From NCBI RefSeq assembly GCF_018131015.1, contig NZ_JAFCJJ010000019.1, positions 1 to 64,000 on the forward strand: 64,000 nucleotides of DNA. The letters are read 5' to 3'. The notes under the pieces are model-generated. The model did no database searches. It had not been told where the DNA came from and was given only the letters and a program-made list of their open reading frames with translations. Source of the DNA: Bradyrhizobium diazoefficiens (lineage in GTDB: Bacteria > Pseudomonadota > Alphaproteobacteria > Rhizobiales > Xanthobacteraceae). The position numbers and the translations under genes are program-made. Positions 55,911 to 64,000 of the stretch are shown here, one piece after another. Position 1 is the first letter of the stretch. The number at the start of each line of letters is the position of its first letter.

Positions 55911-56378
55911 TCAGGCGACCTCGAACACGCCCTCGACCTCGACTGCCGCATCTGCGGGCAGCGAGGCGACGCCGACGGTGGTGCGGGCATGGCGGCCCTT
56001 GTCACCGAAAGCTGCGACCATCAGGTCGGAGGCGCCGTTCAGGACCTTCGGTCCGTCCACGAAATCCGGCGCCGAGTTGATGAAGCCGCCGAGGCGCACC
56101 ACGCGCACGACCTTGTCGAGGTCGCCGAGCGCGGCCTTGACCTGGGCGAGCAGGTTGACGGCGCAGCCGCGCGCTGCCGCCGCGCCATCCTCGAGCGAGA
56201 CGTTCGCGCCGAGCTTGCCCTTGGCGATCAGCTTGCCGGCGGGATCGAAACAGACCTGGCCGGACACGAACAGCAGATTGCCGGTGCGCACGAACGGCAC
56301 GTAGTTGGCCACGGGAGTGGGAGCCTCGTGCAGCTTGATGCCCTGTTCCGCCAGTTTCTGCTCGACCGCGCCTGCCAT
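55911..56378 (-). CDS. RidA-family protein (YjgF/YER057c/UK114)
   Basis: A 155-residue protein of the RidA superfamily, longer than canonical RidA and similar to the atypical subgroup: LLFVSGQVCFDPAGKLI near 36, CAVNLLAQVKAALGDLDKVVRVVRLGGFIN near 73, and RTTVGVASLPADAAVEVEGVFEV at the end. The canonical Arg that binds the imine/enamine in RidA aligns near RTTVGV. It may deaminate reactive enamines. The next gene (glycerophosphodiesterase) starts four bases downstream, and the two are probably co-transcribed. Confidence 0.87.
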   Translation of the reverse strand: MAGAVEQKLAEQGIKLHEAPTPVANYVPFVRTGNLLFVSGQVCFDPAGKLIAKGKLGANVSLEDGAAAARGCAVNLLAQVKAALGDLDKVVRVVRLGGFINSAPDFVDGPKVLNGASDLMVAAFGDKGRHARTTVGVASLPADAAVEVEGVFEVA

Positions 56379-56614
56379 GTCTCGACCCCGATGTGTGAAA
56401 ACTCATCCGTCCCGGCGCTCGCCGGGCCCGCCTGTTTCGCCCATTGCGCAGCCACATGCAAGCAAGCCGGTGCGGCGTCGCGGTGGCCGGCTGCATGGTC
56501 CTGAGGCCAGCCAGGGGGCAGCGAGGGGGCGCAATTTTACGTGACTCCGCCGCAGTTGCGACGCAATGCGACGGCCATTAAAGTGTCGAATCTGCGCATC
56601 CCCAGGGAACAGAC

Positions 56615-57460
56615 ATGGTGCACCTTTTCCGGACTTCGCTCGGTGTGATGGCGCTCGCGGCGGCGGCTCTCGGAGCCGGCGGCGGGGCGTACGGAGCCAA
56701 CGGTCCGTTCCTCGCGCACCAGGCGCTCTACGATCTCCGGCTCGTCAAGTCCCGCTCCAACTCGGTCAATAGCGCGCGCGGCCGTATTCTCTACAATTTC
56801 GGCGGGAGCGCCTGCGAAGGCTACACCTCGGAATTCCGCCAGGTCTCCGAGCTGGACAGCGGCGAGGGCAAGATCACCCTCAGCGACCTCCGCTCCAATT
56901 CCTGGGAGGACGCCGGCGGGAGGAGCTACCGCTTCAAGATCGAGACGCGGATGAACGAGACCGACGCCGGCAAGGTCGATGGTTCGGCGGAGCGCGACGG
57001 CGACCACATCAACGTCAAGCTGAAGCTGCCGGCGCCGAAAAACTTCACGCTCGACGGCAAGATCGTGTTTCCGACCGAGCAGATCCAGCGCATCATTGCC
57101 GCCGCCAAGGACGGCAAGTCGCTGCTCGAACTGTCGGTCTATGACGGCTCCGACGACGGCCAGAAGGTCTACAACACGCTGACCGTGATCGGGCAGCCGA
57201 TCCCGGCCGAGCGCACCGCTTCGCCCGATCCGTCCACGTCCGACGAGCACATGAAGACGCTGAGGCGCTGGCCCGTCACCGTCAGCTATTTCGACCGCGA
57301 GGCCCAACAGAAGGAAGGCGAACAGACGCCGGTCTATGCGATGTCGTTCGAGCTCTACGAGAACGGCGTCTCGCGCCAGCTCGTGCTCGACTACAACGAT
57401 TTCGTGATTTCCGGCGCAATGGGCAAGTTCGACGTCAAGGACAGCAAGCCCTGCAATTGA
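56615..57460 (+). CDS. eipB: Cell-envelope integrity protein EipB (DUF1849)
   Basis: A 281-residue periplasmic protein. Signal peptide (LGVMALAAAALGAGGGAYG), then a beta-spiral domain: ALYDLRLVKSR near 36, the first conserved Cys in GGSACEGYTSEFRQ near 65-78, RIIAAAKDGKSLL near 170, and a C-terminal Cys in KDSKPCN. In Brucella EipB these Cys form a disulfide and the protein maintains envelope integrity. The gene stands alone. The ribosome site CAGGGAAC precedes the ATG. Confidence 0.9.
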   Translation: MVHLFRTSLGVMALAAAALGAGGGAYGANGPFLAHQALYDLRLVKSRSNSVNSARGRILYNFGGSACEGYTSEFRQVSELDSGEGKITLSDLRSNSWEDAGGRSYRFKIETRMNETDAGKVDGSAERDGDHINVKLKLPAPKNFTLDGKIVFPTEQIQRIIAAAKDGKSLLELSVYDGSDDGQKVYNTLTVIGQPIPAERTASPDPSTSDEHMKTLRRWPVTVSYFDREAQQKEGEQTPVYAMSFELYENGVSRQLVLDYNDFVISGAMGKFDVKDSKPCN

Positions 57461-57498
57461 GGGGGCGCGCAATCAGCACGGCGCACTCCACTCCTGCA

Positions 57499-57633
57499 CC
57501 GTCACCCTGAGGTGGCCGCTTCTTCAGCGGCCCTCGAAGGGCGACGGCCCGGCTGCGGCACCGGGGCCGTCCATCCTTCGAGGCTCGCAGCGCGGTGCGG
57601 ATGCACTGCGCTGCTCGCACCTCAGGATGACGG
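57499..57633. repeat. Palindromic intergenic repeat after eipB
   Basis: Outer arms 57499-57514 and 57618-57633 (CCGTCA...GAGGTG versus CACCTC...TGACGG) pair with one mismatch, and inner parts (CCTCGAAGG with CCTTCGAGG) pair imperfectly. This is a common Bradyrhizobium repeat class. It lies between eipB and the second RidA gene. Confidence 0.8.
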
Positions 57634-57718
57634 ACCATCAGCGATGTTCGTCGCATCTAGCTCTCGACACTGTCTCCCGCTACGCTGCTCCCAACCACAA
57701 ACTCCGGGAGCAAGCGCA

Positions 57719-58120
57719 ATGCCCAAGCTCGATCATCTCCGTCCCAGCGGCCTGCATCACAATCCCGCCTATTCCCACGTCGTCACCGCCTCCGGCGCGC
57801 GCACCATCTACATCTCCGGCCAGGTGTCGGTGGACGAGGAGGGGCGCGTGGTGGGCGAGGGCGATCTTGCCGCGCAGACGACGCAGGTGATGCAGAATCT
57901 CGGCCACGCGCTGAAGGCGGCCGGCGCGGGCTACGCCAACATCGTCAAGATCACGACCTTCGTGGTGAACTACAAGCCGGAGCTGCGCCCGATCATCGGC
58001 AAGGCCCGCTCCGCCTTCTTCGAAGGCATGGAGCCGCCGGCCTCGACGCTCGTCGGCGTCTCCGCGCTCGCCGCGCCGGAATGGCTGATCGAGATCGAAG
58101 CGATCGCGGTTGCGGATTGA
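57719..58120 (+). CDS. RidA-family protein
   Basis: A 133-residue protein of the RidA superfamily, closer in length to typical RidA: RTIYISGQVSVDEEGRVVG near 31, NIVKITTFVVNYKPELRPII near 80, and the conserved PASTLVGVSALAAPEWLIEIEAIA at the C-terminus. The usual RidA arginine in the R-x-x-V motif is here ASTLVGV, so enamine chemistry may differ. It is four bases upstream of the Nudix gene and probably co-expressed. The ATG at 57719 is preferred because the longer frame reads through the repeat. Confidence 0.87.
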   Translation: MPKLDHLRPSGLHHNPAYSHVVTASGARTIYISGQVSVDEEGRVVGEGDLAAQTTQVMQNLGHALKAAGAGYANIVKITTFVVNYKPELRPIIGKARSAFFEGMEPPASTLVGVSALAAPEWLIEIEAIAVAD

Positions 58121-58124
58121 GTGA

Positions 58125-58556
58125 ATGGATATGGCCGCGCAAAATCCCATCCGGATCGCTGCAGCGCTGATGAGCAGAAGCGATGGACGTGTCCTGCTGG
58201 TCAGGAAACGGGCGACCGAAAGCTTCATGCAGCCGGGCGGAAAGATCGAGGCGGACGAGCATCCTCAGGCCGCGCTGAGGCGCGAATTGCTCGAAGAGCT
58301 CGGGATCGATGTCGATCCGGATGACATGACCTATGTCGGACGATACACGGCGCCTGCCGCGCACGAGCCGGGCCGGCTGGTCGATGCGGAAATCTTTCGC
58401 ATCGCCGTCGTCCATTCGGTCAGTCCCGGCGCGGAGATCGAGGAAATTCTCTGGCTGGATCCCAACGCCGTGGGATCCGTGAAGCTCGCGCCCCTCACGC
58501 GCGACAAGCTGCTGCCGCTGTGTTCGCGTCCGGCTGCAGCGACCGATCGATCCTGA
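58125..58556 (+). CDS. Nudix hydrolase
   Basis: A 143-residue pyrophosphohydrolase. The complete Nudix box GX5EX7REUXEEXGU is at residues 39-61 (GKIEADEHPQAALRRELLEELGI). Cytoplasmic. It could clean up oxidised or damaged nucleotides. It starts four bases after the RidA gene, which suggests co-translation of two possible metabolite-repair proteins. Confidence 0.93.
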   Translation: MDMAAQNPIRIAAALMSRSDGRVLLVRKRATESFMQPGGKIEADEHPQAALRRELLEELGIDVDPDDMTYVGRYTAPAAHEPGRLVDAEIFRIAVVHSVSPGAEIEEILWLDPNAVGSVKLAPLTRDKLLPLCSRPAAATDRS

Positions 58557-58576
58557 CCCGCCCCGGACATCTTCGA

Positions 58577-59866
58577 TCACTCCTCCGCCTTCTCCGGCCC
58601 GTCATAGGCGATGCCGCGGATCACCGCGGCGCTGCCGAACTTCTTGCGCAGGCTGTCCACCGCGCGCTCGGCATGTGCGGCGCGGCGGTCGAGCATGTCG
58701 GTGTCGTCGGCAGGCGAGCCTTCGCGCAGGGCGCTGACGCCGGCGCCCATCAGGCGGAAGGCGGTGCCGTCGATCTCCTTGGCCAGCATCTCGCGGCAGA
58801 TCGAAAAGATCTTTGCGGCGAGCTGCGTCGGCGCCGCGATCGACTGCGAGCGCGTGCGCTGGCGGAAATCGGCGGTCTTCAGCTTCAGCGTGACGGTCGA
58901 TCCCGCAAGCTCGCTGTTCTTGAGCCTCGATGAGGTCTTCTCGCAGAGCCGCCACAAGATCTTCTCCAGCGCCGCGAAATCGCGGATGTCGGTCTCGAAC
59001 GTGGTCTCGCTGGAAATCGTCTTGGCGCCGCGGTCGGCCTCGACGCGGCGGTCGTCGATGCCGCGCGCGAGCCGCCACAGCCTGCGGCCATCGCTCGGAA
59101 ACTGCCGCATCAGCTCGATCTCGTCGGCCTTTTGCAGGTCGGCGATGATGCGGAAGCCGCGCTGCACCAGGCGCTCCTGCGTCGCGGGACCTACGCCGAA
59201 GATGAAGCCGACCGGCCTGGAAGCCAGCATCTCGCGCGCCTCTTCCTGGTCGAGCGCGGCGAAGCCGCGCGGCTTGTCGAGATCGGAAGCGATCTTGGCC
59301 AGAAACTTGTTGCAGGACAGGCCGACCGAGACGCTGATGCCGATCTCACGCTCGACATCGCGGGCAAAGCGCGCCAGCACCTTTGCCGGCATCATGCCGT
59401 GCACACGCTCGGTGCCGGAGAGATCCAGGAAGGCCTCGTCGATCGAGAGCGGCTCGACCAGCGGGGTCAGCGCCTGCATGGCCTGGCGCACCTCGCGGCC
59501 GACGCGGACATATTTCGCCATGTCTGGCGGGATCACGGTTGCATGCGGACAGGCTTCCAGCGCCTTGAACATCGGCATCGCCGAGCGCACGCCATAGGTG
59601 CGCGCGATGTAGCAGGCCGCCGACACCACGCCGCGCTTGCCCCCGCCGATGATCACGGGCTTGTCGGCGATGTCGGGGTTGTCGCGTTTCTCGACCGTGG
59701 CGTAGAAGGCGTCGCAGTCGACATGGGCGATGGTCAGGCCGGCAAGCGCACGGTGGCGGACGAGGCGGGGGGAGCCGCAGGCCGAACAGCGCCGCGCGGC
59801 CATGTCCCGATCGGCCAGACAATCCCGGCAGAAGCAGCGGGGACCGGCCGGATCGTGGGCGCTCAC
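58577..59866 (-). CDS. dinB: DNA polymerase IV with N-terminal zinc ribbon
   Basis: A 429-residue Y-family translesion polymerase. N-terminal CFCRDCLADRD and CSACGSPRL (two CxxC, residues about 12-36) form a zinc ribbon before the palm: HVDCDAFYATVEKRDNP near 49 and SIDEAFLDL near 145 hold the metal ligands. Little-finger domain about 290-400. The classic C-terminal beta-clamp motif is not clear. Starts with GTG and overlaps the DUF3572 stop by four bases. It is induced by damage in many bacteria, but no LexA box is visible here. Confidence 0.93.
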   Translation of the reverse strand: MSAHDPAGPRCFCRDCLADRDMAARRCSACGSPRLVRHRALAGLTIAHVDCDAFYATVEKRDNPDIADKPVIIGGGKRGVVSAACYIARTYGVRSAMPMFKALEACPHATVIPPDMAKYVRVGREVRQAMQALTPLVEPLSIDEAFLDLSGTERVHGMMPAKVLARFARDVEREIGISVSVGLSCNKFLAKIASDLDKPRGFAALDQEEAREMLASRPVGFIFGVGPATQERLVQRGFRIIADLQKADEIELMRQFPSDGRRLWRLARGIDDRRVEADRGAKTISSETTFETDIRDFAALEKILWRLCEKTSSRLKNSELAGSTVTLKLKTADFRQRTRSQSIAAPTQLAAKIFSICREMLAKEIDGTAFRLMGAGVSALREGSPADDTDMLDRRAAHAERAVDSLRKKFGSAAVIRGIAYDGPEKAEE

Positions 59867-60174
59867 GGCACGTCGCGCTCCCAGGTTGGGTCGCCGAGCG
59901 CATCGCCGAGCACCTGCCGCGCCGCGGCAACGTTGGTCGGGTGCAGCTCCGAGGCGCTCGCAAACGCCTTCACGGTTGCGTCATCGCGGAGCACGAAATC
60001 GAGCACGCTGAGGAGGAAGTTCGGGTCGGACGCCGCGTTCCGCAGCGTCTCCGGACCGACCCCGGTCTCGGCCAGGAACAGGCCCAGCCGCTCGGGCTCG
60101 CTCGCGACAAAGGACAGGGCTTGAATCGCAACGATTTCAGCGACTTCGCGGGGGTTGTGAACAGGCTTTTTCAA
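59863..60174 (-). CDS. DUF3572 family protein
   Basis: A 103-residue helical protein of the alphaproteobacterial DUF3572 family (VAEIVAIQALSFVASEPERLGLFLAETGV at the N-terminus, then PNFLLSVLDFVLRDDATVKAFA). Soluble. The start is TTG at 60174 with a weak site. Its stop codon overlaps the dinB GTG start, so it is translationally coupled to the polymerase. Function unknown; a role with DinB is a possible inference from the overlap. Confidence 0.85.
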   Translation of the reverse strand: MKKPVHNPREVAEIVAIQALSFVASEPERLGLFLAETGVGPETLRNAASDPNFLLSVLDFVLRDDATVKAFASASELHPTNVAAARQVLGDALGDPTWERDVP

Positions 60175-60396
60175 GGGCCCGGTTTGCCTTTCCGTTAACT
60201 TTCGGTGTCTACTTTGGAATCAGCATGCCCGAGTCTTACAACCCCAGACAAGCAAGTGGAAACCACATCGCAGAAACTGGCCCCTCGGGTTTAACGAAAC
60301 TCAAGCGAATCTGAGGTTAGTTTGAATCCAGTTTTCGCAGCGCCGGCGAGGGGCGCCTGAGGATGTATCGGTGTCCGTGCCAATCGGGAGGACGGG

Positions 60397-60762
60397 ATGG
60401 CTAAGACCGTCCTGATCGTGGAAGACAACGAGCTCAACATGAAGCTCTTCCGCGACCTGTTGGAAGCCCATGGCTACCAGACCTCGGGCACCAGCAACGG
60501 ATATGAGGCGCTCGATCTCGTTCGCAAGATGCGGCCCGACCTCGTGCTGATGGATATCCAGCTGCCGCAGGTCTCGGGCCTCGAGGTGACGCGGTGGATC
60601 AAGGACGATCCGGAGCTGCGCGCCATCCCCGTGGTCGCGGTCACGGCGTTCGCGATGAAGGGCGACGAAGAGCGCATCCGCGAGGGCGGCTGCGAGGCCT
60701 ATTTGTCCAAGCCGATCTCGGTCGGCAAATTCATTGAGACGGTCCGGCGTTTCATCGGGTAG
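60397..60762 (+). CDS. divK: Single-domain response regulator DivK
   Basis: A 121-residue receiver domain that signals to the DivJ/PleC/CckA network and controls CtrA activity and polarity. Visible: acidic pocket VEDNELN near 8, acceptor Asp in LVLMDIQLPQ near 53, Thr in VVAVTAFAM near 83 and Lys in LSKPIS near 105. A strong GGGAGGACGGG site precedes the ATG. It is 12 bases upstream of pleD, and the two form an operon as in other alphaproteobacteria. Confidence 0.95.
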   Translation: MAKTVLIVEDNELNMKLFRDLLEAHGYQTSGTSNGYEALDLVRKMRPDLVLMDIQLPQVSGLEVTRWIKDDPELRAIPVVAVTAFAMKGDEERIREGGCEAYLSKPISVGKFIETVRRFIG

Positions 60763-60774
60763 GAGTGTATTTCA

Positions 60775-62148
60775 GTGTCCGCGCGTATCCTCGTCGTCGA
60801 TGACGTTCCCGCCAACGTCAAGCTGCTGGAGGCCCGTCTCTCCGCCGAATATTTCGACGTCATGACCGCTTCCAACGGCACCGAGGCGCTGGCGATCTGC
60901 CGCCGCGCCGAATGCGATCTGATCCTGCTCGACGTGATGATGCCGGACATGGACGGCTTCGAGGTCTGCCGGCAGATCAAGACCGATCCGACCACCCACC
61001 ACATTCCCGTCGTGATGGTGACCGCGCTCGACAGCGCCGCCGACCGCAATCGCGGACTGGAAGCCGGCGCCGACGATTTCCTCACAAAACCCGTCTCCGA
61101 CGTCGTGCTGATCGCGCGGGTGCGCTCGCTGACGCGGCTGAAGATGATGACGGACGAGCTGCGCATGCGCGCCATCACCTCGCTCGAGATCGGCATGCAG
61201 GCGCCCGAGCGCAGCGCGGTGGCCGACACCGGCAAGGGCGGCCGCATCCTCCTGGTCGACGACCGCCAGACCTCCTACGAGCGGCTGGCCGGCCTGCTCG
61301 CGGCCGAGCATACGGTCGATGTCGAGCCCAATCCGACGGAGGCGCTGTTCCACGCCGCCGAGGGCAATTACGACCTCCTGATCGTCTCGCTCGACCTCAA
61401 CAATTTCGATGGCCTGCGGCTGTGCAGCCAGGCACGCTCGCTGGAGCGCACGCGGCACGTGCCGATCCTGGCAATCGCGGAGGCGGAGAACGCGACGCGG
61501 CTGCTGCGCGGTCTCGAGATCGGCGTCAGCGACTATCTCTTGCGTCCCATCGACAAGAACGAGCTCCTGGCGCGCGCCCGCACCCAGATCCGCCGCCGCC
61601 GCTACACCGATCATCTGCGCGACAACGTGCAGAACTCGATCGAGATGGCAATCACCGACGCGCTCACCGGCCTGCACAACCGCCGCTACATGGAGAGCCA
61701 TCTGGCGACGCTCGCCGAGCAGGCCTCCACGCGCGGCAAGCCGCTCGCGCTGATGATCCTGGACATCGACTATTTCAAGTCGATCAACGACAATTACGGC
61801 CACGACGCCGGCGACGACGTGCTGCGCGAGTTCGCGGTGCGCGTGCGCAAGTCGATCCGCGGCATCGATCTCGCCTGCCGCTATGGCGGCGAGGAGTTCG
61901 TCATCGTGATGCCGGAGACCGATCTGCACGTCGCATGCATGGTCGCCGAGCGCCTGCGCCGCTCGATCGCGGGCGAGCCGTTCGCCATCCACAAGGGCGC
62001 CAAGCGCATCGAGGTCACGATCTCGATCGGGCTGACCACGCTGGAGCAGAAGGGCGAGAGCGTCGCCGACGTGCTCAAGCGCGCCGACACCGCGCTCTAC
62101 CGCGCCAAGCACGACGGCCGCAACCGGGTGGTCTCGCACGCGGCGTGA
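60775..62148 (+). CDS. pleD: Diguanylate cyclase PleD (two receivers plus GGEEF)
   Basis: A 457-residue response regulator that makes c-di-GMP at the cell pole during the swarmer-to-stalked-type transition. First receiver (about 3-125) with acceptor Asp in ILLDVMMPDMD near 53; second receiver (about 155-275) is degenerate and works as an adaptor for dimerisation; GGEEF domain (about 290-455) with active site YGGEEF near 371 and an intact inhibitory I-site RGID five residues before it. Starts with GTG. It follows divK closely in one operon. Confidence 0.94.
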   Translation: MSARILVVDDVPANVKLLEARLSAEYFDVMTASNGTEALAICRRAECDLILLDVMMPDMDGFEVCRQIKTDPTTHHIPVVMVTALDSAADRNRGLEAGADDFLTKPVSDVVLIARVRSLTRLKMMTDELRMRAITSLEIGMQAPERSAVADTGKGGRILLVDDRQTSYERLAGLLAAEHTVDVEPNPTEALFHAAEGNYDLLIVSLDLNNFDGLRLCSQARSLERTRHVPILAIAEAENATRLLRGLEIGVSDYLLRPIDKNELLARARTQIRRRRYTDHLRDNVQNSIEMAITDALTGLHNRRYMESHLATLAEQASTRGKPLALMILDIDYFKSINDNYGHDAGDDVLREFAVRVRKSIRGIDLACRYGGEEFVIVMPETDLHVACMVAERLRRSIAGEPFAIHKGAKRIEVTISIGLTTLEQKGESVADVLKRADTALYRAKHDGRNRVVSHAA

Positions 62149-62240
62149 GGCGGGCCCTCGCGCAAAAACTGCGAAAACAACCCCATGCACTGATTCCGGC
62201 GCCAGTCGGATCAATGGCTTAGGCGGGTAGCAAAGCGCCT

Positions 62241-63617
62241 TCAGAGAGCCTTGCGAAGCGGCCGGAACGCGTCCCTGACCTCCCTGCTGAAGATATCGGG
62301 CTGCTCCCAGGCAGCGAAGTGGCCGCCGGCCTCGGCCTGGTGGAAGTAGATCAGGTTGGGATAGGCCTTCTCGGCCCAGCTCCGCGGCGCGACGAAGCTC
62401 TCGCCGGGGAATGCGGTCACGGCGGCCGGGATCGGGACGTTTGCGGGCAGATAGAGGTTGGTCTTGTTTTCCCAATAGAGCCGCGCCGAGGAAATCGCGG
62501 TGTTGGTCACCCAGTACAGCGTGATGTTGTCGAGCACGTCGTCGCGGGTCAGTGCGCCCGCCGGGTGCCCGTTGACGGCGCGTCCGGCCACCGCCGATTG
62601 CATCGCCGAGGCCGGCTGGGCATAACCGTCGCCGTGGTCGAGCAGCCAGGCCGCAAGGCCGGCCGGTGAGTCCGTCAATGCCGCGAGCGTTTGCGGCCGC
62701 GTCGCCATGATCTGGGCGTAGGCGCGCCGCTTCGCGAACTGGACCTTGAGCTGCTCGAAGGCGTGCTGTTCCTCCGCCGACAGGTTTGCCGGCGCGGGCC
62801 CGCCTGACGCGACCGCCTTCAATATCTCCGGCGGCACGACGCCGGGCAGGTTGACATGGATGCCGAGCAATTCGCTCGCGCCCAGTTTTCCCATTTCGTT
62901 GGAGACCGGCGAGCCCCAGTCGCCGCCTTGCGCGACGAACTTGCTGTAGCCGAGGCGCTTCATCAGCACGACCCAGGCGCGGGCGATCCGGATTGGGTCC
63001 CAGCCGGACGTGGCCGGCTTGCCCGAGAACCCGTAGCCGGGCATCGAGGGGATCACCAGATGGAAGGCGTCGTCGGCGCTTGCGCCGTGCGCGGTGGGAT
63101 TGGTCAAGGGATCGACGATCTTCATCTGCTCGATGACGGAGCCGGGCCAGCCATGGGTGACGATCATCGGCAAGGCGGTATCGTGCTTCGAGCGGACGTG
63201 GATGAAGTGAATGTCGAGGCCGTCGATCTCGGTGAGGAACTGTGGCAACGCGTTCAGCCGTGCTTCGACCTTGCGCCAGTCGTAGCCAGTTTGCCAGTAG
63301 CGGACGAGGTCCTGCAGCATCGCCAGCGGCACGCCCTGGGAGTCGTCGGCGACGGTCTCCTTCTCCGGCCAGCGGGTCGCCGCCAGCCGCCGGCGGAGGT
63401 CGGCGAGATCGGCCTCGGGGATATCGATGTGGAAAGGACGGATCGGGTCGTTGGTCGTCGCAGCGCGTGCCGGACGGATACCAGGCAGACTTGCTGCGCC
63501 GGTGGCGACCAGTCCCATGGCCGCGCCCGCAATCAGCCCGCGCCTGTCGAAATCGATGCTTCCGGGATTTTGCTGCGGGACGGCGATTGCAATTGAAGTC
63601 TTCGATGGCGTCGTCAT
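62241..63617 (-). CDS. Tat-exported epoxide hydrolase-like protein
   Basis: A 458-residue alpha/beta hydrolase. The N-terminus has a twin-arginine-type signal (DFDRRGLIAGAAMGLVATGAASLPG, Arg-Arg near 26), then an EHN-type N-domain (PFHIDIPEADLADLRRRLAATRWP), and the hydrolase core with HGWPGS near 145, the nucleophile Asp in AQGGDWGS near 205, and the His in AGGHFAAWEQP near 425. Resembles microsomal-type epoxide hydrolases. It probably opens epoxides in the periplasm. The ATG at 63617 follows a GGAGAT site. Confidence 0.85.
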   Translation of the reverse strand: MTTPSKTSIAIAVPQQNPGSIDFDRRGLIAGAAMGLVATGAASLPGIRPARAATTNDPIRPFHIDIPEADLADLRRRLAATRWPEKETVADDSQGVPLAMLQDLVRYWQTGYDWRKVEARLNALPQFLTEIDGLDIHFIHVRSKHDTALPMIVTHGWPGSVIEQMKIVDPLTNPTAHGASADDAFHLVIPSMPGYGFSGKPATSGWDPIRIARAWVVLMKRLGYSKFVAQGGDWGSPVSNEMGKLGASELLGIHVNLPGVVPPEILKAVASGGPAPANLSAEEQHAFEQLKVQFAKRRAYAQIMATRPQTLAALTDSPAGLAAWLLDHGDGYAQPASAMQSAVAGRAVNGHPAGALTRDDVLDNITLYWVTNTAISSARLYWENKTNLYLPANVPIPAAVTAFPGESFVAPRSWAEKAYPNLIYFHQAEAGGHFAAWEQPDIFSREVRDAFRPLRKAL

Positions 63618-64000
63618 GTGACGATCTCCTCGGCATGCCGCTGACAAAGCCGCGATCACTTCGCTGGCGGCCGGCATGCATCATACCGTGCGTAAAGACG
63701 GTGGCATCGCGTACCGACAAGTGGTCCCGATCAAAACGTGATGAAGGCAATGCAGGACAATACCGCTGACCAAACGCTCCAAGGCGCCGGTTGCGGCGCG
63801 AGGATCTCATTGTCGAGCAGCTTGCAATAGACAGAGAGGGCGCGAGGCCTCGAGCCGAGGCGTTCAGGGCAATCGTCGAGCCGCAGGCCGCGCGATAGCT
63901 GGCCCCGGTTTCAACGCGACTTGTCGGGCCATGGCCGGACTCTTAACCTGCCCATTGATCTTGGCGCATGCTGGCAGCTCCCCGTGGACCGTATCGATGC
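63618..64000. other. Window edge without gene
   Basis: About 380 bases. No convincing gene on either strand. The region probably contains the promoter of the minus-strand hydrolase and the upstream part of a neighbouring gene that begins beyond the window. Confidence 0.4.

Noticed and set aside
60193..60396. CtrA box upstream of divK
   Set aside because: There are TTAAC-like half sites, but none fits TTAA-N7-TTAA closely enough to call.

Overview
This window is about 64 kb of high-GC chromosomal DNA from an alphaproteobacterium of the Bradyrhizobium type. The evidence is the GC-rich codon use, a DivK-PleD pair, a MipZ-like ATPase, EipB and DUF1489/DUF3572/DUF4166 proteins, a phasin with a PhaR-like operator, and five intergenic palindromic repeats of the kind scattered through Bradyrhizobium genomes. 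Most of it is ordinary core or housekeeping DNA with single genes or short operons on both strands. No rRNA, CRISPR array, intact prophage or transposase was seen. One tRNA is present, tRNA-Leu(GAG) at 16031-16115.

Layout. 1-9.2 kb: a hybrid sensor kinase, a zinc-ribbon metallopeptidase, a biotin-dependent carboxylase alpha subunit with oxaloacetate decarboxylase and acylphosphatase, and a second hybrid kinase. 9.2-15.6 kb: a GbsR/MarR regulator whose promoter and palindromic operator run into its start codon, leading a DUF4166/TIGR01777 operon; a divergent LysR-tautomerase pair; an orphan DnaB-like ATPase; lipB; and a FliN-like protein. 15.8-24.9 kb: a 20-bp tandem repeat, the tRNA, an OmpA-domain protein without signal peptide, two polysaccharide deacetylases, MgtE, an aldo/keto reductase, a TolA/TonB-like protein and a GST with an upstream overlapping ORF. 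25-36 kb: small conserved proteins, a MipZ-like ATPase, an alpha/beta hydrolase, VWA-like and DnaJ-like proteins, a penicillin-binding D,D-carboxypeptidase with a SPOR domain, the phasin and a TadG-like protein. 36-43 kb: clpS-clpA, a lipoprotein, an MFS exporter and an aldo/keto reductase.

43.3-49.8 kb is the most accessory-looking part. Two large, unrelated-looking membrane serine hydrolases flank a divergent AraC regulator/nitrilase pair, and the second hydrolase lies in visibly AT-richer DNA. In both hydrolases the catalytic serine and a probable catalytic histidine are separated by membrane or helical insertions, and the histidine motif is shared. This is my best candidate for an undescribed system.

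49.8-64 kb returns to core genes: HAD phosphatase, lytic transglycosylase with SPOR domain, azlCD-trmO, HIT, a FemAB-like acyltransferase, a glycerophosphodiesterase and RidA, EipB, a second RidA with a Nudix protein, DUF3572-dinB with an N-terminal zinc ribbon, divK-pleD, and a Tat-exported epoxide hydrolase-like protein. Functional themes that recur are envelope and peptidoglycan maintenance (deacetylases, D,D-carboxypeptidase, transglycosylase, EipB, TolA-like), cell-cycle control (MipZ, DivK, PleD, a CtrA-like site, ClpS/ClpA) and carbon storage (phasin).
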